From Burkholderia sp. Ac-20365 (GTDB taxonomy: Bacteria > Pseudomonadota > Gammaproteobacteria > Burkholderiales > Burkholderiaceae), in the NCBI RefSeq assembly GCF_017104715.1, contig NZ_JAAGPI010000001.1:434001-498000 (forward strand): a stretch of 64,000 nt of DNA. Reading direction: 5' to 3'. The notes under the pieces are model-generated. The model was not told the origin of the DNA, searched no databases, and saw only the letters and a program-made list of their open reading frames with translations. Positions within the stretch are counted from its first letter, which is position 1. Each line of letters opens with the position of its first letter. The position numbers and the translations under genes are program-made. This document shows positions 1 through 8,696 of this stretch, one piece after another.

Positions 1-402
1 CTCCGGCCCGATCAGTTTCTGTACGTTCGCGCTCCAGTTGGGCGGCGTCGCCACATCGCCGATCTCGATCTGGTCGACCACGTTCGCTGCGCCATACGTA
101 TCCCGCAAGCGCGCGAGCACGGCGGCTTTGGTTGCTTCATCGGGCAGCTTGCCGCCGACTACGACCTGGCCCGGCGCAGCATTCGCGGCGGGCGGCGCGG
201 ACGTAAGGGTGCCGGTAGCCACCGGCGCAGATGTATTCGGCGCGGAAGCGGGCGCGGGCAGCACAGTCGTATGAATCTTGATGCCGCTGTTATCGACGGG
301 CGTGACGTTCGCGGGCCCGGCATTGTCTGCCAACGTCGCGCCGCTCGCCGTGGCGGCCAACAGCGCCGCCGCGATCACGTTGAGCCTGATTCGCTTCGTC
401 AT
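1..402 (-). CDS. T6SS-associated exported protein, OmpA/BON-like (partial, runs off the window)
   Basis: The first 134 codons are visible and the 3' part lies outside the window. The product starts MTKRIRLNVIAAALLAATAS, a clear signal peptide, then a Pro/Ala/Thr-rich linker, then a segment around residues 79-134 (VVVGGKLPDEATKAAVL onward) that resembles the BON-like repeat preceding OmpA domains. It starts 4 bp after the tagF stop, so it is probably the next gene of the T6SS operon. An envelope or peptidoglycan-binding role is inferred from the family. The OmpA domain itself is not visible. Confidence 0.65.
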   Translation of the reverse strand, partial: MTKRIRLNVIAAALLAATASGATLADNAGPANVTPVDNSGIKIHTTVLPAPASAPNTSAPVATGTLTSAPPAANAAPGQVVVGGKLPDEATKAAVLARLRDTYGAANVVDQIEIGDVATPPNWSANVQKLIGPE

Positions 403-406
403 TGCT

Positions 407-1396
407 TTACGCTCCTGCAAACGCTTCGCGGAACGTGTCGATGCTGACACGCAGCGAGAGTTGCGGTTGGTCGAGGTAACTGACGAGCTTGCTGATGCCA
501 TGGTCGTTTTGTGCGTGTTCGTCGATCCATTCGGGATCGTCGATGTCGATATTGTGCTGCGCGTACGCCTGCGGATCGACGACGCTATGCAGCGTTTTCG
601 CCGACGCGCCGTTGAAGCCGATCACGAGGCGCTCGCGCTGCGCGATCGTGCCGATGAAAATGGCCAGTTCGAAATCCGCGTGCGCGACGAACGGCGCGAT
701 CAGTTCGAGCCAGAACGCCGCGACGAGCGTGCGATAGAACGGGTCGTTCGGCAACGGCAACGTGAGACCGCGTTCGAGGTGCGATGTTCCGCTCGTCATC
801 ACGGGCCGCAGCAGCGAGCCCAGCGCGAGCATCGCGCCGCGAAGCCGCACCGGGTGGCCGCTTGCGAGCAGCATCTGTTCGAGACCGGACAGGGTCTGAT
901 GTTCGACGAAGTCGTTGAAGGTGCCGTCGTGCGGATTGCCGGGACCTGCGATTTCAATCGGAACCTGCGTTTCGCCGAGCGCCTGCAACGCGCCCGCTGG
1001 TTCTGTCGTATCGAGCAACGGCTTCATCTGCGTGGCCACACGCGACCACAGTCGCGCAAACGCAAGCGGACTGCGCGCGAAGAACGCAAGCGGGCGGTCC
1101 ACTTCGAGTGCCGTTGCTGCGAGAAACGGAAAGCGCCGCGCCGACTGATCCTGACTCGCCACCATATGCCCGGCGATGGCGAGCTTGCTGCGCGAGCCGA
1201 GAAACGCGAAGTGCATCGGCTTCGCGCTTTCATACACGATCTTCCAGCGAGGATCTTCCGCGAGCAGTTCCATGGCCTGCGCGATCCATCTGTCGAGCGT
1301 CTGCAGCAGTTGCGGATTGTGCGCGCTCTTCACGAAGTCGCCGCGCGACGGAATCTTGCCGAAGTAGGCGATTTGCGCCTGCACGGTCTGGCTCAT
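407..1396 (-). CDS. tagF: Type VI secretion-associated protein TagF
   Basis: This 329-residue protein begins MSQTVQAQIAYFGKIPSRGDF. The FGKIPSRGDF motif (residues 12-21) and the following RRFPFLAA segment are typical of the TagF/DUF2094 family, which acts as a post-translational brake on T6SS assembly where studied. The frame stays open upstream to 1789, but there it only shadows tssM. The ATG at 1396 overlaps the tssM stop as ATGA, which shows translational coupling and fixes the start. No PppA phosphatase domain is fused to it, unlike some homologues. Confidence 0.93.
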   Translation of the reverse strand: MSQTVQAQIAYFGKIPSRGDFVKSAHNPQLLQTLDRWIAQAMELLAEDPRWKIVYESAKPMHFAFLGSRSKLAIAGHMVASQDQSARRFPFLAATALEVDRPLAFFARSPLAFARLWSRVATQMKPLLDTTEPAGALQALGETQVPIEIAGPGNPHDGTFNDFVEHQTLSGLEQMLLASGHPVRLRGAMLALGSLLRPVMTSGTSHLERGLTLPLPNDPFYRTLVAAFWLELIAPFVAHADFELAIFIGTIAQRERLVIGFNGASAKTLHSVVDPQAYAQHNIDIDDPEWIDEHAQNDHGISKLVSYLDQPQLSLRVSIDTFREAFAGA

Positions 1397-4300
1397 TGCG
1401 CGCTCCCGTTGTTGGTGGCGGCAACGGCTGTCGTTGCGGCGGGTGTCGAAGCCGTTGCGGCAACAGCGCCGGTTGCGGCGCCGACATCCGCAACCGACGA
1501 AGGCAGTTTCAGGCCGCGCAGCGATTGTTGTTGAGGCGCATCGCCGCTGGTCGTTGCCTGCGATGTGCTGATGATCCGCATGCTCACGGACACGCTGACA
1601 TTGCCTTGCGTCCACGTGAGATCGAACGTGCCGTCCGGGCGGCGCGTGCGTTGCGCCGTGTTGATGAGCTTCTCGAGACCATAGCGGCCCGGCTCGTTGA
1701 CGAGCTGGATTGTGCGGCCGTCGAAGGTCGTCGCGGACAGCGTCGCGCCCGGCGATCCGGTCGGATTCGGCCACACGAAGTTCGTCCACTGCGGCGGCGT
1801 GTTGCGATAGCGAAGCTGCTGGCCGTCGATTGCAACCGTGTATTCCGTCGTGCCGCTGCTAGGCTGCGGCAGGATCTGGAACACCGTCTGCGGTTCCGAC
1901 GAAGCCTGTCCGCCGCCCGCTGCACCACCGGCAAGCGGCGCGACCCAACGCGCAAAGCCGTTCGTGAAGTCCGGCGTCAACGCGAGGCCCATATCGCCCC
2001 ACGTGCGCGCTGAGAGCGTGTCGCCGCGCCGCACGGCGAGCGGCCCGAGCGTCGTGCCGACGAATTTCGCGACGGCGCCATCCGGTCCGAACACCTGCGC
2101 GATTTCACCAGCACCGGCCTCGACCTTCGCATCGCCGGCAAACGGATACTTGTTCGCCAGCGACGCCTGGAACGGCTGATACACCTGCGCGTTCCACACC
2201 TTGTTGACTTCGGCGCTGGCAGGCTGGATCACGACGGCATACGCCTGCATCAGCGGACGCACGAGCAGCGGGCGCAGCGCCTTACGTTGCGCGTCGGTGA
2301 GGCCAGTGAGCATCTGTTCGTCGACATACTTCAGCGAGTCGGCGAGTTCTGAGCCGTTGCCGTCCAGCGTCTGCTGCATCAGCTGACGCGCGCCCGGACC
2401 CGGATCGCCCTGATTCTTCAGCACGTTGAAGCGCGTGCGCACCTTCGACAGCGAATCCATATAGCCGCGCAGCGGCGACACATCGCCATTCTTCACGACG
2501 ATGCGCGCAAGACCCGCGAAGTCCGCGCCGACAGGACCCATCGGCACATCGACAGGCTTGCCGTTGATGTCGACGTTCGCGTTGAGTTGCGAAGTAGGGG
2601 AGCGCGAGAACCACTGCCTGACCCAGTTCACGACGCCGCCTTGCGCGCTCTTCAGCGCGACGTTCGCGAGCGACGGGTTGTCCCACGAAGTCTGTTCGTA
2701 GGCGGTTTCGAGCACTTTGCGGATCGGCGAGTCTTGCGGGTCGCCGAGGCGGTTCATCGCATCGACAGCCTGATTGAAGCTGCCGAAGCTCTGCACCGCA
2801 ATGCCCTGCATGAACTTCTGCCAGTGCTGCGCATACTCGGTCTTGTACATGCCGACGAGCGCCTTCTGGATCTGCTCGGGGCTGCCTTCGAGCGTCAGGT
2901 CGTCACGCGCAGACGTATTGAGCACCCAGTCTTTCGCCTGCAGTTCCTTCGTCGCTGCGTCGCGGATTGCGGGCTGCACGTACTGGAACCACGCATCGCG
3001 CGTGAAGGTGCCGGGGATTGCATAGCTGCCCGCAACCAGCCCCGTATTGTTCTCGCCGACGATGCGTGCAATGGTCATCGGCGCGAAACGCGTCGATGCG
3101 CGCGCCTTGATTTCTTCATACACGCGCTGGCGTGCCGGCATGCCGCGCACCACGCGGCGCAGGTTGTCGCGGGTCTGATCGATGAGCGAGAGATTCGCGT
3201 CGATCATCGGCCAGTCGTCGTCGCTGACGCGCGACAGATAGAACGTGATCATCCGCTCAGCGCTCTTGATCATCTCGTCGCGCGGCATGTTGCCGCGATT
3301 CTGTTCGAGCCAGCCGCGCCAGAAACGCGCCACCTGATCGGTCAGATGTGCGGTTTCGACGTGGCGCTTGTCGGACAGCATCAGGTAGGTCTTCAACGCG
3401 TTGTACGCGTCTTCGACGTTGGTGGGCGATGCATCGGCATACAGACCGCCTTGCGAGGCCGCAGTCATCGCCGTATGAGCGGAGACGGGGATCGCGCCGG
3501 AGTCGGGCGTGTGCGTCATCGGCGCGAGCTGGTCGGGATGTGCGTCCACGTCCTTCAGGAACGACGCGAGGCTCTGCGAAACGGGCGTCAGCATGATCTG
3601 CTTGATGCCGTTGTAGTACTCGGTCAACAGACGCTGTTCGAGACGATCGCCTTGATAAAGACCGAGCGAAACCGAAAGCGGCCGCTCGCGGCGGAACTGC
3701 TCGAGTTGCTCGATGCGGTCTTCGAGCACGTCCATTGCCTGCAGGCGCGATTGCAGATCGTTGCGGCCCTGCTGCATGCGCACGACATTGTCGAGGTCGG
3801 CTTGCACGTTGGCGGCGAGTTGCTGGTTGCCGATCGTCGACCATGTCCAGCCGCCCAGCGCGAGCGCGAGAATCACGACGAAGCCGAAGAACGTCGCGTA
3901 ACGAAGGCGGGCCTTCGTCGGGCTGGCGAATTGCCGCACCGTTTGACGGTCGGCAAAAATGACCTTGGAAAACAGGTCGCGCAGGAAGAATCCATTCTTC
4001 GAAAACGTGCTCTGCGGCTTCGGCAATGCGTCGGCGCTCAGGCCAAAACGATTGGCGATGCGCTGTGCGGCGGCACTGTTCGTCTCGCCTTCCTGCAAGG
4101 CGCTGGTGAAATAGAAGCCGCGAAAAATCGGCTTGTACTGGAACGGGTTGTTCTCGAACAGTGTCGCGATGAACGCGCGCAGCGCGGGTTTGATCGTCGA
4201 GAATTCGAGCGGAAAGCTCAGTTGGCCCGGCGAGAGCTTGTTGCCGCGGCTGATCGACAGTTGCGCGACGCTGATTTCCTTCAGGCCTTCATAGAGCTGT

Positions 4301-5229
4301 TCGAAATGCTCGTCGAACTGTGCGACGACATCGCGCTTTTCGTCCGGCTCGTAGGGCAGGGTGGCGCCCCACACGCGGTCATATTCATGACGTTCGCTGC
4401 CGCTGAAAAATTCGGTGAAGCCGGTAATCAGGTCCGCCTTCGTGAACATCACGTAGACGGGCGCGAATACTTCGAGCTTTTCGGTCAGTTCCTGCACGCG
4501 CTGGCGCAGGTTCTTCGCGAGATTGATCGCGAACTCGGGCTTGTTGCCCGTCAGTTCCGCAATGCTCGCCGTGACGATGATGCCGTTGATAGGCGCTTTC
4601 GGACGATAACGTTTGAGCAATCCAAGAAAACCGAGCCATTCCGTGCGGTCTTCCTCGTGGACCGAATAGCGGCCCGCCGTGTCGAGCAGAATGCCTTCCG
4701 TCGTGAAGAACCAGTCGCAGTTACGCGTGCCGCCAATGCCGTGCACAACGGCGTCGTTCTTGTCGGCAAACGGGAATTGCAGGCCCGAGTTCAACACCGC
4801 GCTGCTCTTGCCCGCCGCGGGATTGCCGATCACGATGTACCACGGCAATTCATAGAGCGCCGAACCGCCTGATGTCTGCCCGATCTTCGATGTTTTGATC
4901 GTCTTCACGGCATCGACGAGACGCGTGCGCAGCACGTCGAGATCGGCGCCGCGCATTGGCGCTGCCGCCGCCGGCGCGGATGTTTCGCTGCCGGCTTGCG
5001 CCTGCTGTTCGAGCATCTCTCCGAGCTTGCTGTTTGCGCGGCGAATGCGAATACGTTTGATGATCCACGCAACGATCAATAGCGCGACCACGACGCCGAC
5101 CGCGATGGCCGGCCAGAGGGGATCGATCTGGAAGAAGTCTGCGGCGACGAACAGTACGGCCGCGAGCGCGAGCACGCCGATTACGGTCAGCGTGCGCCTG
5201 GAAGTCAACCCGTTGAGGAAGCGTTGCAT
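1393..5229 (-). CDS. tssM: Type VI secretion inner-membrane protein TssM (IcmF family)
   Basis: The 1278-residue product is a full-length IcmF-like protein. Two N-terminal membrane segments (about residues 14-32 and 39-57) are followed by a cytoplasmic domain with a Walker A motif, GNPAAGKS (135-142). A third membrane segment near residue 440 (FFGFVVILALALGGW) precedes the long periplasmic IcmF/DUF1215 region. TssM forms the T6SS membrane complex with TssJ and TssL, which are not in the window. It lies between tagX and tagF on the same strand, and its stop overlaps the tagF start. No frameshift is seen, so it should be functional. Confidence 0.96.
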   Translation of the reverse strand: MQRFLNGLTSRRTLTVIGVLALAAVLFVAADFFQIDPLWPAIAVGVVVALLIVAWIIKRIRIRRANSKLGEMLEQQAQAGSETSAPAAAAPMRGADLDVLRTRLVDAVKTIKTSKIGQTSGGSALYELPWYIVIGNPAAGKSSAVLNSGLQFPFADKNDAVVHGIGGTRNCDWFFTTEGILLDTAGRYSVHEEDRTEWLGFLGLLKRYRPKAPINGIIVTASIAELTGNKPEFAINLAKNLRQRVQELTEKLEVFAPVYVMFTKADLITGFTEFFSGSERHEYDRVWGATLPYEPDEKRDVVAQFDEHFEQLYEGLKEISVAQLSISRGNKLSPGQLSFPLEFSTIKPALRAFIATLFENNPFQYKPIFRGFYFTSALQEGETNSAAAQRIANRFGLSADALPKPQSTFSKNGFFLRDLFSKVIFADRQTVRQFASPTKARLRYATFFGFVVILALALGGWTWSTIGNQQLAANVQADLDNVVRMQQGRNDLQSRLQAMDVLEDRIEQLEQFRRERPLSVSLGLYQGDRLEQRLLTEYYNGIKQIMLTPVSQSLASFLKDVDAHPDQLAPMTHTPDSGAIPVSAHTAMTAASQGGLYADASPTNVEDAYNALKTYLMLSDKRHVETAHLTDQVARFWRGWLEQNRGNMPRDEMIKSAERMITFYLSRVSDDDWPMIDANLSLIDQTRDNLRRVVRGMPARQRVYEEIKARASTRFAPMTIARIVGENNTGLVAGSYAIPGTFTRDAWFQYVQPAIRDAATKELQAKDWVLNTSARDDLTLEGSPEQIQKALVGMYKTEYAQHWQKFMQGIAVQSFGSFNQAVDAMNRLGDPQDSPIRKVLETAYEQTSWDNPSLANVALKSAQGGVVNWVRQWFSRSPTSQLNANVDINGKPVDVPMGPVGADFAGLARIVVKNGDVSPLRGYMDSLSKVRTRFNVLKNQGDPGPGARQLMQQTLDGNGSELADSLKYVDEQMLTGLTDAQRKALRPLLVRPLMQAYAVVIQPASAEVNKVWNAQVYQPFQASLANKYPFAGDAKVEAGAGEIAQVFGPDGAVAKFVGTTLGPLAVRRGDTLSARTWGDMGLALTPDFTNGFARWVAPLAGGAAGGGQASSEPQTVFQILPQPSSGTTEYTVAIDGQQLRYRNTPPQWTNFVWPNPTGSPGATLSATTFDGRTIQLVNEPGRYGLEKLINTAQRTRRPDGTFDLTWTQGNVSVSVSMRIISTSQATTSGDAPQQQSLRGLKLPSSVADVGAATGAVAATASTPAATTAVAATNNGSAQ

Positions 5230-5407
5230 AAGCCTGTCAGGTCTTGATGATAGGAATAGCGTGTGAAAAGACGTCTAATGCGGCGCAATCAGACTTTTAA
5301 CGGTCATTTGGCCGGGTGTTTCAATGCGTCTTGAATAAACTTGCAAATGACGCTATTCGCGCGTCGTGTGGATGTTCAATGCGGTGCTCAAAAGTGCGAC
5401 TTAACAT

Positions 5408-6253
5408 TTATCGATTGCGGCCGAGCACGAAACCGGGCTTGTGATATTCGACGTGTCCGAGATCCATCATTTTCCATCGACCGCCCCATGTCAGACCCAC
5501 CTGTTCGGCGACTTGTCCGTATAACTGATAGCCGCGCATCGCCCATGGATCTTTTTCGGAAATGACGATCTTGCCGTCGCGCAAAAAGGCATTGTCGGCC
5601 GCGAGGCCGTATTGATGATAGCTTTGGAATGCAGCGGCATTGGTGACATTGCTACCCATTTGCGCAAGACGGTTTTGTCTTTCCGGACTCCGGTAACCTT
5701 CCAGTAAAGCCATTTCATAACCGTGTTGCTCGCGCATGATCTTATAAACGAGCAATAGGCGCGTCCGGAAATCTGCATCGAGCAGGTTCCAGTCGCGGCT
5801 CGCGTCTTTCAGCGCCGGCCTGATCTGCTCGACCTCTTGCGTGGCGAAGGCTTCGGGCGGCAGCGGTGGAGGCGGCACGAGCTGTTCGCCATTGAGCAAT
5901 TGGGCGATTTTTTCGTCCGGTGACCTGGAAATGTCATCGAACTGGAATAACTGTTTGCCGCGTAATGCAATGGCGACTAATGGCGGCGTCGCAAGAATAC
6001 CTGTCGTGGTTAAAATCAGCAAGCGTCTGCGAATCAGTAAAGTTTGCATATCGGCAATTGTCGCTTGAGACATTTTTGCCGAATTTGTTAATTGCGCTTT
6101 AGCTTTCAATGCGTTATTCGATGCATGCTGCATGATGCGCGCATGCAAACCGGCTATACCGCCGAAGATAGCCAAACGGATTGGCGGCAATAGAGCGATT
6201 GCTGCAATGAGAACAGCAATGGCGAAATAAGCGGCGAGTGCAACGGCAATCAA
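5408..6253 (-). CDS. tagX: T6SS-linked M15 peptidase, TagX-like
   Basis: This 281-residue protein has two N-terminal hydrophobic stretches (about 1-33 and 77-98) and a C-terminal M15 (VanY/DacB-type) metallopeptidase domain. The zinc site is readable: SYHQYGLAAD gives His213 and Asp220, and LGHVEY gives His267. M15 peptidases beside tssM (TagX) are known in Acinetobacter and Burkholderia, where they are thought to cut peptidoglycan so the secretion apparatus can cross the wall. It lies 178 bp upstream of tssM. Its codons look more A/T-rich than those of tssM. The symbol rests on context and domain. Confidence 0.8.
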   Translation of the reverse strand: MIAVALAAYFAIAVLIAAIALLPPIRLAIFGGIAGLHARIMQHASNNALKAKAQLTNSAKMSQATIADMQTLLIRRRLLILTTTGILATPPLVAIALRGKQLFQFDDISRSPDEKIAQLLNGEQLVPPPPLPPEAFATQEVEQIRPALKDASRDWNLLDADFRTRLLLVYKIMREQHGYEMALLEGYRSPERQNRLAQMGSNVTNAAAFQSYHQYGLAADNAFLRDGKIVISEKDPWAMRGYQLYGQVAEQVGLTWGGRWKMMDLGHVEYHKPGFVLGRNR

Positions 6254-6380
6254 AGGAAAGACCCCGGAAATTTCTCAGCAATTGTTTTTTGTAATGCTTG
6301 CTCTTAGAATCAGGCGTGCCCCGAGGAGGGGCTTTTACACATTACTTCGCAGATATTAACCAGAATTGAAGAGACAGTGA

Positions 6381-7337
6381 ATGAGTGCGCCTGAATCGAA
6401 CTCAAAAGTCCCGCCAAGCCTGCTATCCGAGCCGGTTAAAGACGGGCAGGCGGGCGGTTCGCGCATTCTTGCCAATCTGGAAGGGCGCGTCGATCCTTCC
6501 GCGAACCAGAAGCCGAAGCGTTCACGCACGCTGCCCGTGGTGGTAGCGGCGCTGGTGATCGTTGCGGGTGGCGTCGGCGCGTGGCAGTTGCAGCAGCGTT
6601 CCTCCGTTGCGGGTGCGGACAAGGTTGCGGCGAATGGCGCGTCGACCGTGGTGACATCGAGCATCAAGGTGGCAAGCGGTGTGACGGCGAGCATGACAGC
6701 ATCGGCATCCGCGGCGAGCGCGCCCACGGCCGCGCCCGCTACCATCGTCGCCGATGATGATGCGAGCAAGGACAAGCAACCCACGCAAGCATCGAGCGAC
6801 GACGGCAACCGTTTGTCGCGTGCTCTGGCGGACGGCGCTGGTGCATCGGATGGACCTGCATCGGCGGCCATTGTGTCGAGCGCGAAGGCCGACGACGCGG
6901 CGAAGCCCGCGAGCGCGTCAAACACGAAGCACGCAGATACCGAAACATCGAAAGCGGCACACAGCAAACACGACAAGCGACAACTCGCGGAAGAGCGGCG
7001 CGTGAAAGAAAGCAAGGCGGCCGTGGCATCGACCACGAAGAAGAAGCAAGCCGGCAAGCAGGAAGTGAAGGACGATTCCGATGCCGATCTGCTCGCTGCA
7101 CTCGTCGCGCGCACCAAGCCCGCCTCGGCCAACGGCGCGAAAGCAACCGATAGCCAGGTCGCGTCGAAGAAGGTGAGCGCGACGGGCAATTCGACAGGCA
7201 CGCTCGCCGATCGCATCAACGAGTGCGGACAGCATGGTTTCTTCGAGGAGCAACTGTGCCGCTGGCGCGTGTGCGATGGTCATTGGGGCAAAGATCCGCA
7301 TTGCCCCGCTGCGTCGGCGCAGGCGCGGCAGCCCTGA
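6381..7337 (+). CDS. Membrane-anchored Lys/Ala-rich protein with a C-terminal Cys motif, T6SS neighbour
   Basis: I do not recognise a named family. The 318-residue protein has a short cytoplasmic N-terminus, one transmembrane helix (about 51-69), a long low-complexity Ala/Ser/Lys/Asp-rich region, and a compact conserved-looking end with four Cys: CGQHGFFEEQ, then LCRWRVCDG, then DPHCP. The topology suggests a bitopic protein with its tail in the periplasm, where the Cys could form disulfides. It is transcribed away from tagX with about 127 bp between the starts and ends in its own terminator. A link to the T6SS is inferred from position only. Confidence 0.75.
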   Translation: MSAPESNSKVPPSLLSEPVKDGQAGGSRILANLEGRVDPSANQKPKRSRTLPVVVAALVIVAGGVGAWQLQQRSSVAGADKVAANGASTVVTSSIKVASGVTASMTASASAASAPTAAPATIVADDDASKDKQPTQASSDDGNRLSRALADGAGASDGPASAAIVSSAKADDAAKPASASNTKHADTETSKAAHSKHDKRQLAEERRVKESKAAVASTTKKKQAGKQEVKDDSDADLLAALVARTKPASANGAKATDSQVASKKVSATGNSTGTLADRINECGQHGFFEEQLCRWRVCDGHWGKDPHCPAASAQARQP

Positions 7338-7361
7338 GCGCGTTGTGAAGGTCGATTGAAG

Positions 7362-7388
7362 CGGCGCCGCGTGCGCCGCTTTTTATTT
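7362..7388 (+). terminator. Intrinsic terminator after the Cys-tail protein gene
   Basis: A 7-bp GC stem, GCGGCGC/GCGCCGC with a 5-nt loop, is followed by TTTTATTT. It sits 24 bp after the plus-strand stop at 7337 and overlaps the end of the convergent hydrolase gene. Confidence 0.75.
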
Positions 7389-8225
7389 CAGGGTTATGTG
7401 TGCACTCGAATCCGCTTCGGCGATATGCCGCACGATCGCCTCGTTGACTGCTTCTGCATGCGTGATCGGTCCCATGTGTCCCGCGCCTTCGACGATCGCA
7501 AGACGCGCTGCGGGCAGCAGCATCGGCAAGCGCTCGGCAATGGCGCGCGATGGAACGGGCGCGTGCTGGCCGCGCATGATCAGCGTGGGCGCACGCAAAC
7601 CCATATATGCGCTGGTGGGCGTGCGTTCTTCGAGCAGCGCGCGGAAATCGAGTGGTGCTTTCGGCGCCCAGCGTATGAGTGCTGCCTGGACAGATGGCCG
7701 CAATGCTTCCCATGCGCCCTGGCCACCCCAGTAATCAACGAATGAAGCGGCCGCGCCGCGATAGTCGCCACAGCTGACGCCGTCGGCGGTGCGCCTGGAA
7801 ATCTCGATGATCTCGGCGAGTGCATGCGTGCCATACGAGCCCATCATCTTGAGCAGATGAAACGCAGAGGGTTCGTACAACGTCAGGCTGGCGATACGCT
7901 CGGGCCGCTCGACGGCCGCGCGTAACGCGACTCCACCGCCATACGAGTGACCCACGAGATGCACTTTGCCATGCGACGCGTCGATGATGCCGATGGTTCT
8001 CGCGGCTTCGTCGGCGAGCGTGAAGGCGCGCTCGCCGCTCCACGGTCCTGTGCTGTCGCAGCCGTAGTGCTCGGGTGCTACGAAGGCGTGGCGTGTGCCC
8101 AATGCCTCGCCGAGTTTTCGCCATTGCGCCGCGCCCGAACCGGAGCAGTGCAACGCGATGACCTGGGTGGCGGATGACAGGGCTTGCAATGTGGCTACGC
8201 TATTCATATCGGTCATTGAGTTCAT
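7383..8225 (-). CDS. Alpha/beta-hydrolase fold protein
   Basis: The 280-residue product carries the nucleophile elbow GHSYGG (Ser94), an oxyanion region near HCSGSG, and a C-terminal catalytic His in GAGHMGP (about residue 250). This is a complete hydrolase scaffold of the esterase/haloperoxidase-like type. Substrate unknown. The start is uncertain: Met codons at 8225, 8216 and 8207 are all possible and none has a strong ribosome-binding site. It converges on the T6SS-side gene. The next gene upstream on the same strand is a DUF3563 gene 47 bp away, so the two may be co-transcribed. Confidence 0.85.
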   Translation of the reverse strand: MNSMTDMNSVATLQALSSATQVIALHCSGSGAAQWRKLGEALGTRHAFVAPEHYGCDSTGPWSGERAFTLADEAARTIGIIDASHGKVHLVGHSYGGGVALRAAVERPERIASLTLYEPSAFHLLKMMGSYGTHALAEIIEISRRTADGVSCGDYRGAAASFVDYWGGQGAWEALRPSVQAALIRWAPKAPLDFRALLEERTPTSAYMGLRAPTLIMRGQHAPVPSRAIAERLPMLLPAARLAIVEGAGHMGPITHAEAVNEAIVRHIAEADSSAHITLK

Positions 8226-8272
8226 GATTCAAGTGCTCAGATGCTGGGCCAGAGGATGCGTCAGGTTGCTCG

Positions 8273-8410
8273 TCACCGGTCGATTTCAACTGCATGCATG
8301 CGACGTTCGAGTTCGACCATATCGACTGCGGATGCGAGGTACGCGTCACGACGGCAGTGTTCAGCGCGGTCGAGCGCCTTTCTCAACAACACGATTAGAT
8401 AGATGAGCAT
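8273..8410 (-). CDS. DUF3563 small protein
   Basis: This 45-residue gene is easily missed because of its length. The product begins MLIYLIVLLRKALDRAEHCR and continues RRDAYLASAVDMVELERRMH. The pattern of a hydrophobic start, then a helix with RRDAYLA and D(L/M)xELERRM, is that of DUF3563, small proteins common in Burkholderiaceae with unknown function. The ribosome-binding site AGAGGA lies 6 bp before the ATG, which strongly supports translation. It ends 47 bp before the hydrolase start on the same strand. Confidence 0.8.
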   Translation of the reverse strand: MLIYLIVLLRKALDRAEHCRRDAYLASAVDMVELERRMHAVEIDR

Positions 8411-8635
8411 GATGTCCTCTGATCGATCACAGGGTCGATTGCGTAACGGTATGAACGCCGTGTACTTGCAGAGTCCATGCCATATCGCGGCACGCCTTGT
8501 GTGGCGTGTATCCGGGCGGCTCTGCGGATGTCGCGCGAGGCGAAGCGTTGTCGCGCAGCCGACGAATCGTCGGATGGGAGTCGGAGAAAACCCGACACGT
8601 AGGCGGTGCGTCGAACTCCATCGCTGAAGGAGAGG

Positions 8636-8662
8636 CGGCGTCTGGACTTAAGCGCCAGACGC
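8636..8662. repeat. Inverted repeat, possible hairpin terminator
   Basis: GGCGTCTGG and CCAGACGCC form a perfect 9-bp stem around a 9-nt loop, 35 bp beyond the methyltransferase stop. It could terminate the minus-strand methyltransferase transcript, but there is no good T-run on that side. The rest of 8411-8696 shows nothing I can support as a gene. Confidence 0.45.
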
Positions 8663-8696
8663 CGTTCATTAGCACAGCAATCTGCGCTCGATCGTC

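Noticed and set aside
2587..4872. Long open frame of 761 codons on the plus strand antisense to tssM
   Set aside because: It is Arg/His/Ala-rich with no family motifs, and is the usual high-GC shadow of the real gene on the other strand.
8427..8675. Minus-strand frame of 82 codons between the DUF3563 and methyltransferase genes
   Set aside because: No family resemblance, no ribosome-binding site, and it covers a perfect inverted repeat.
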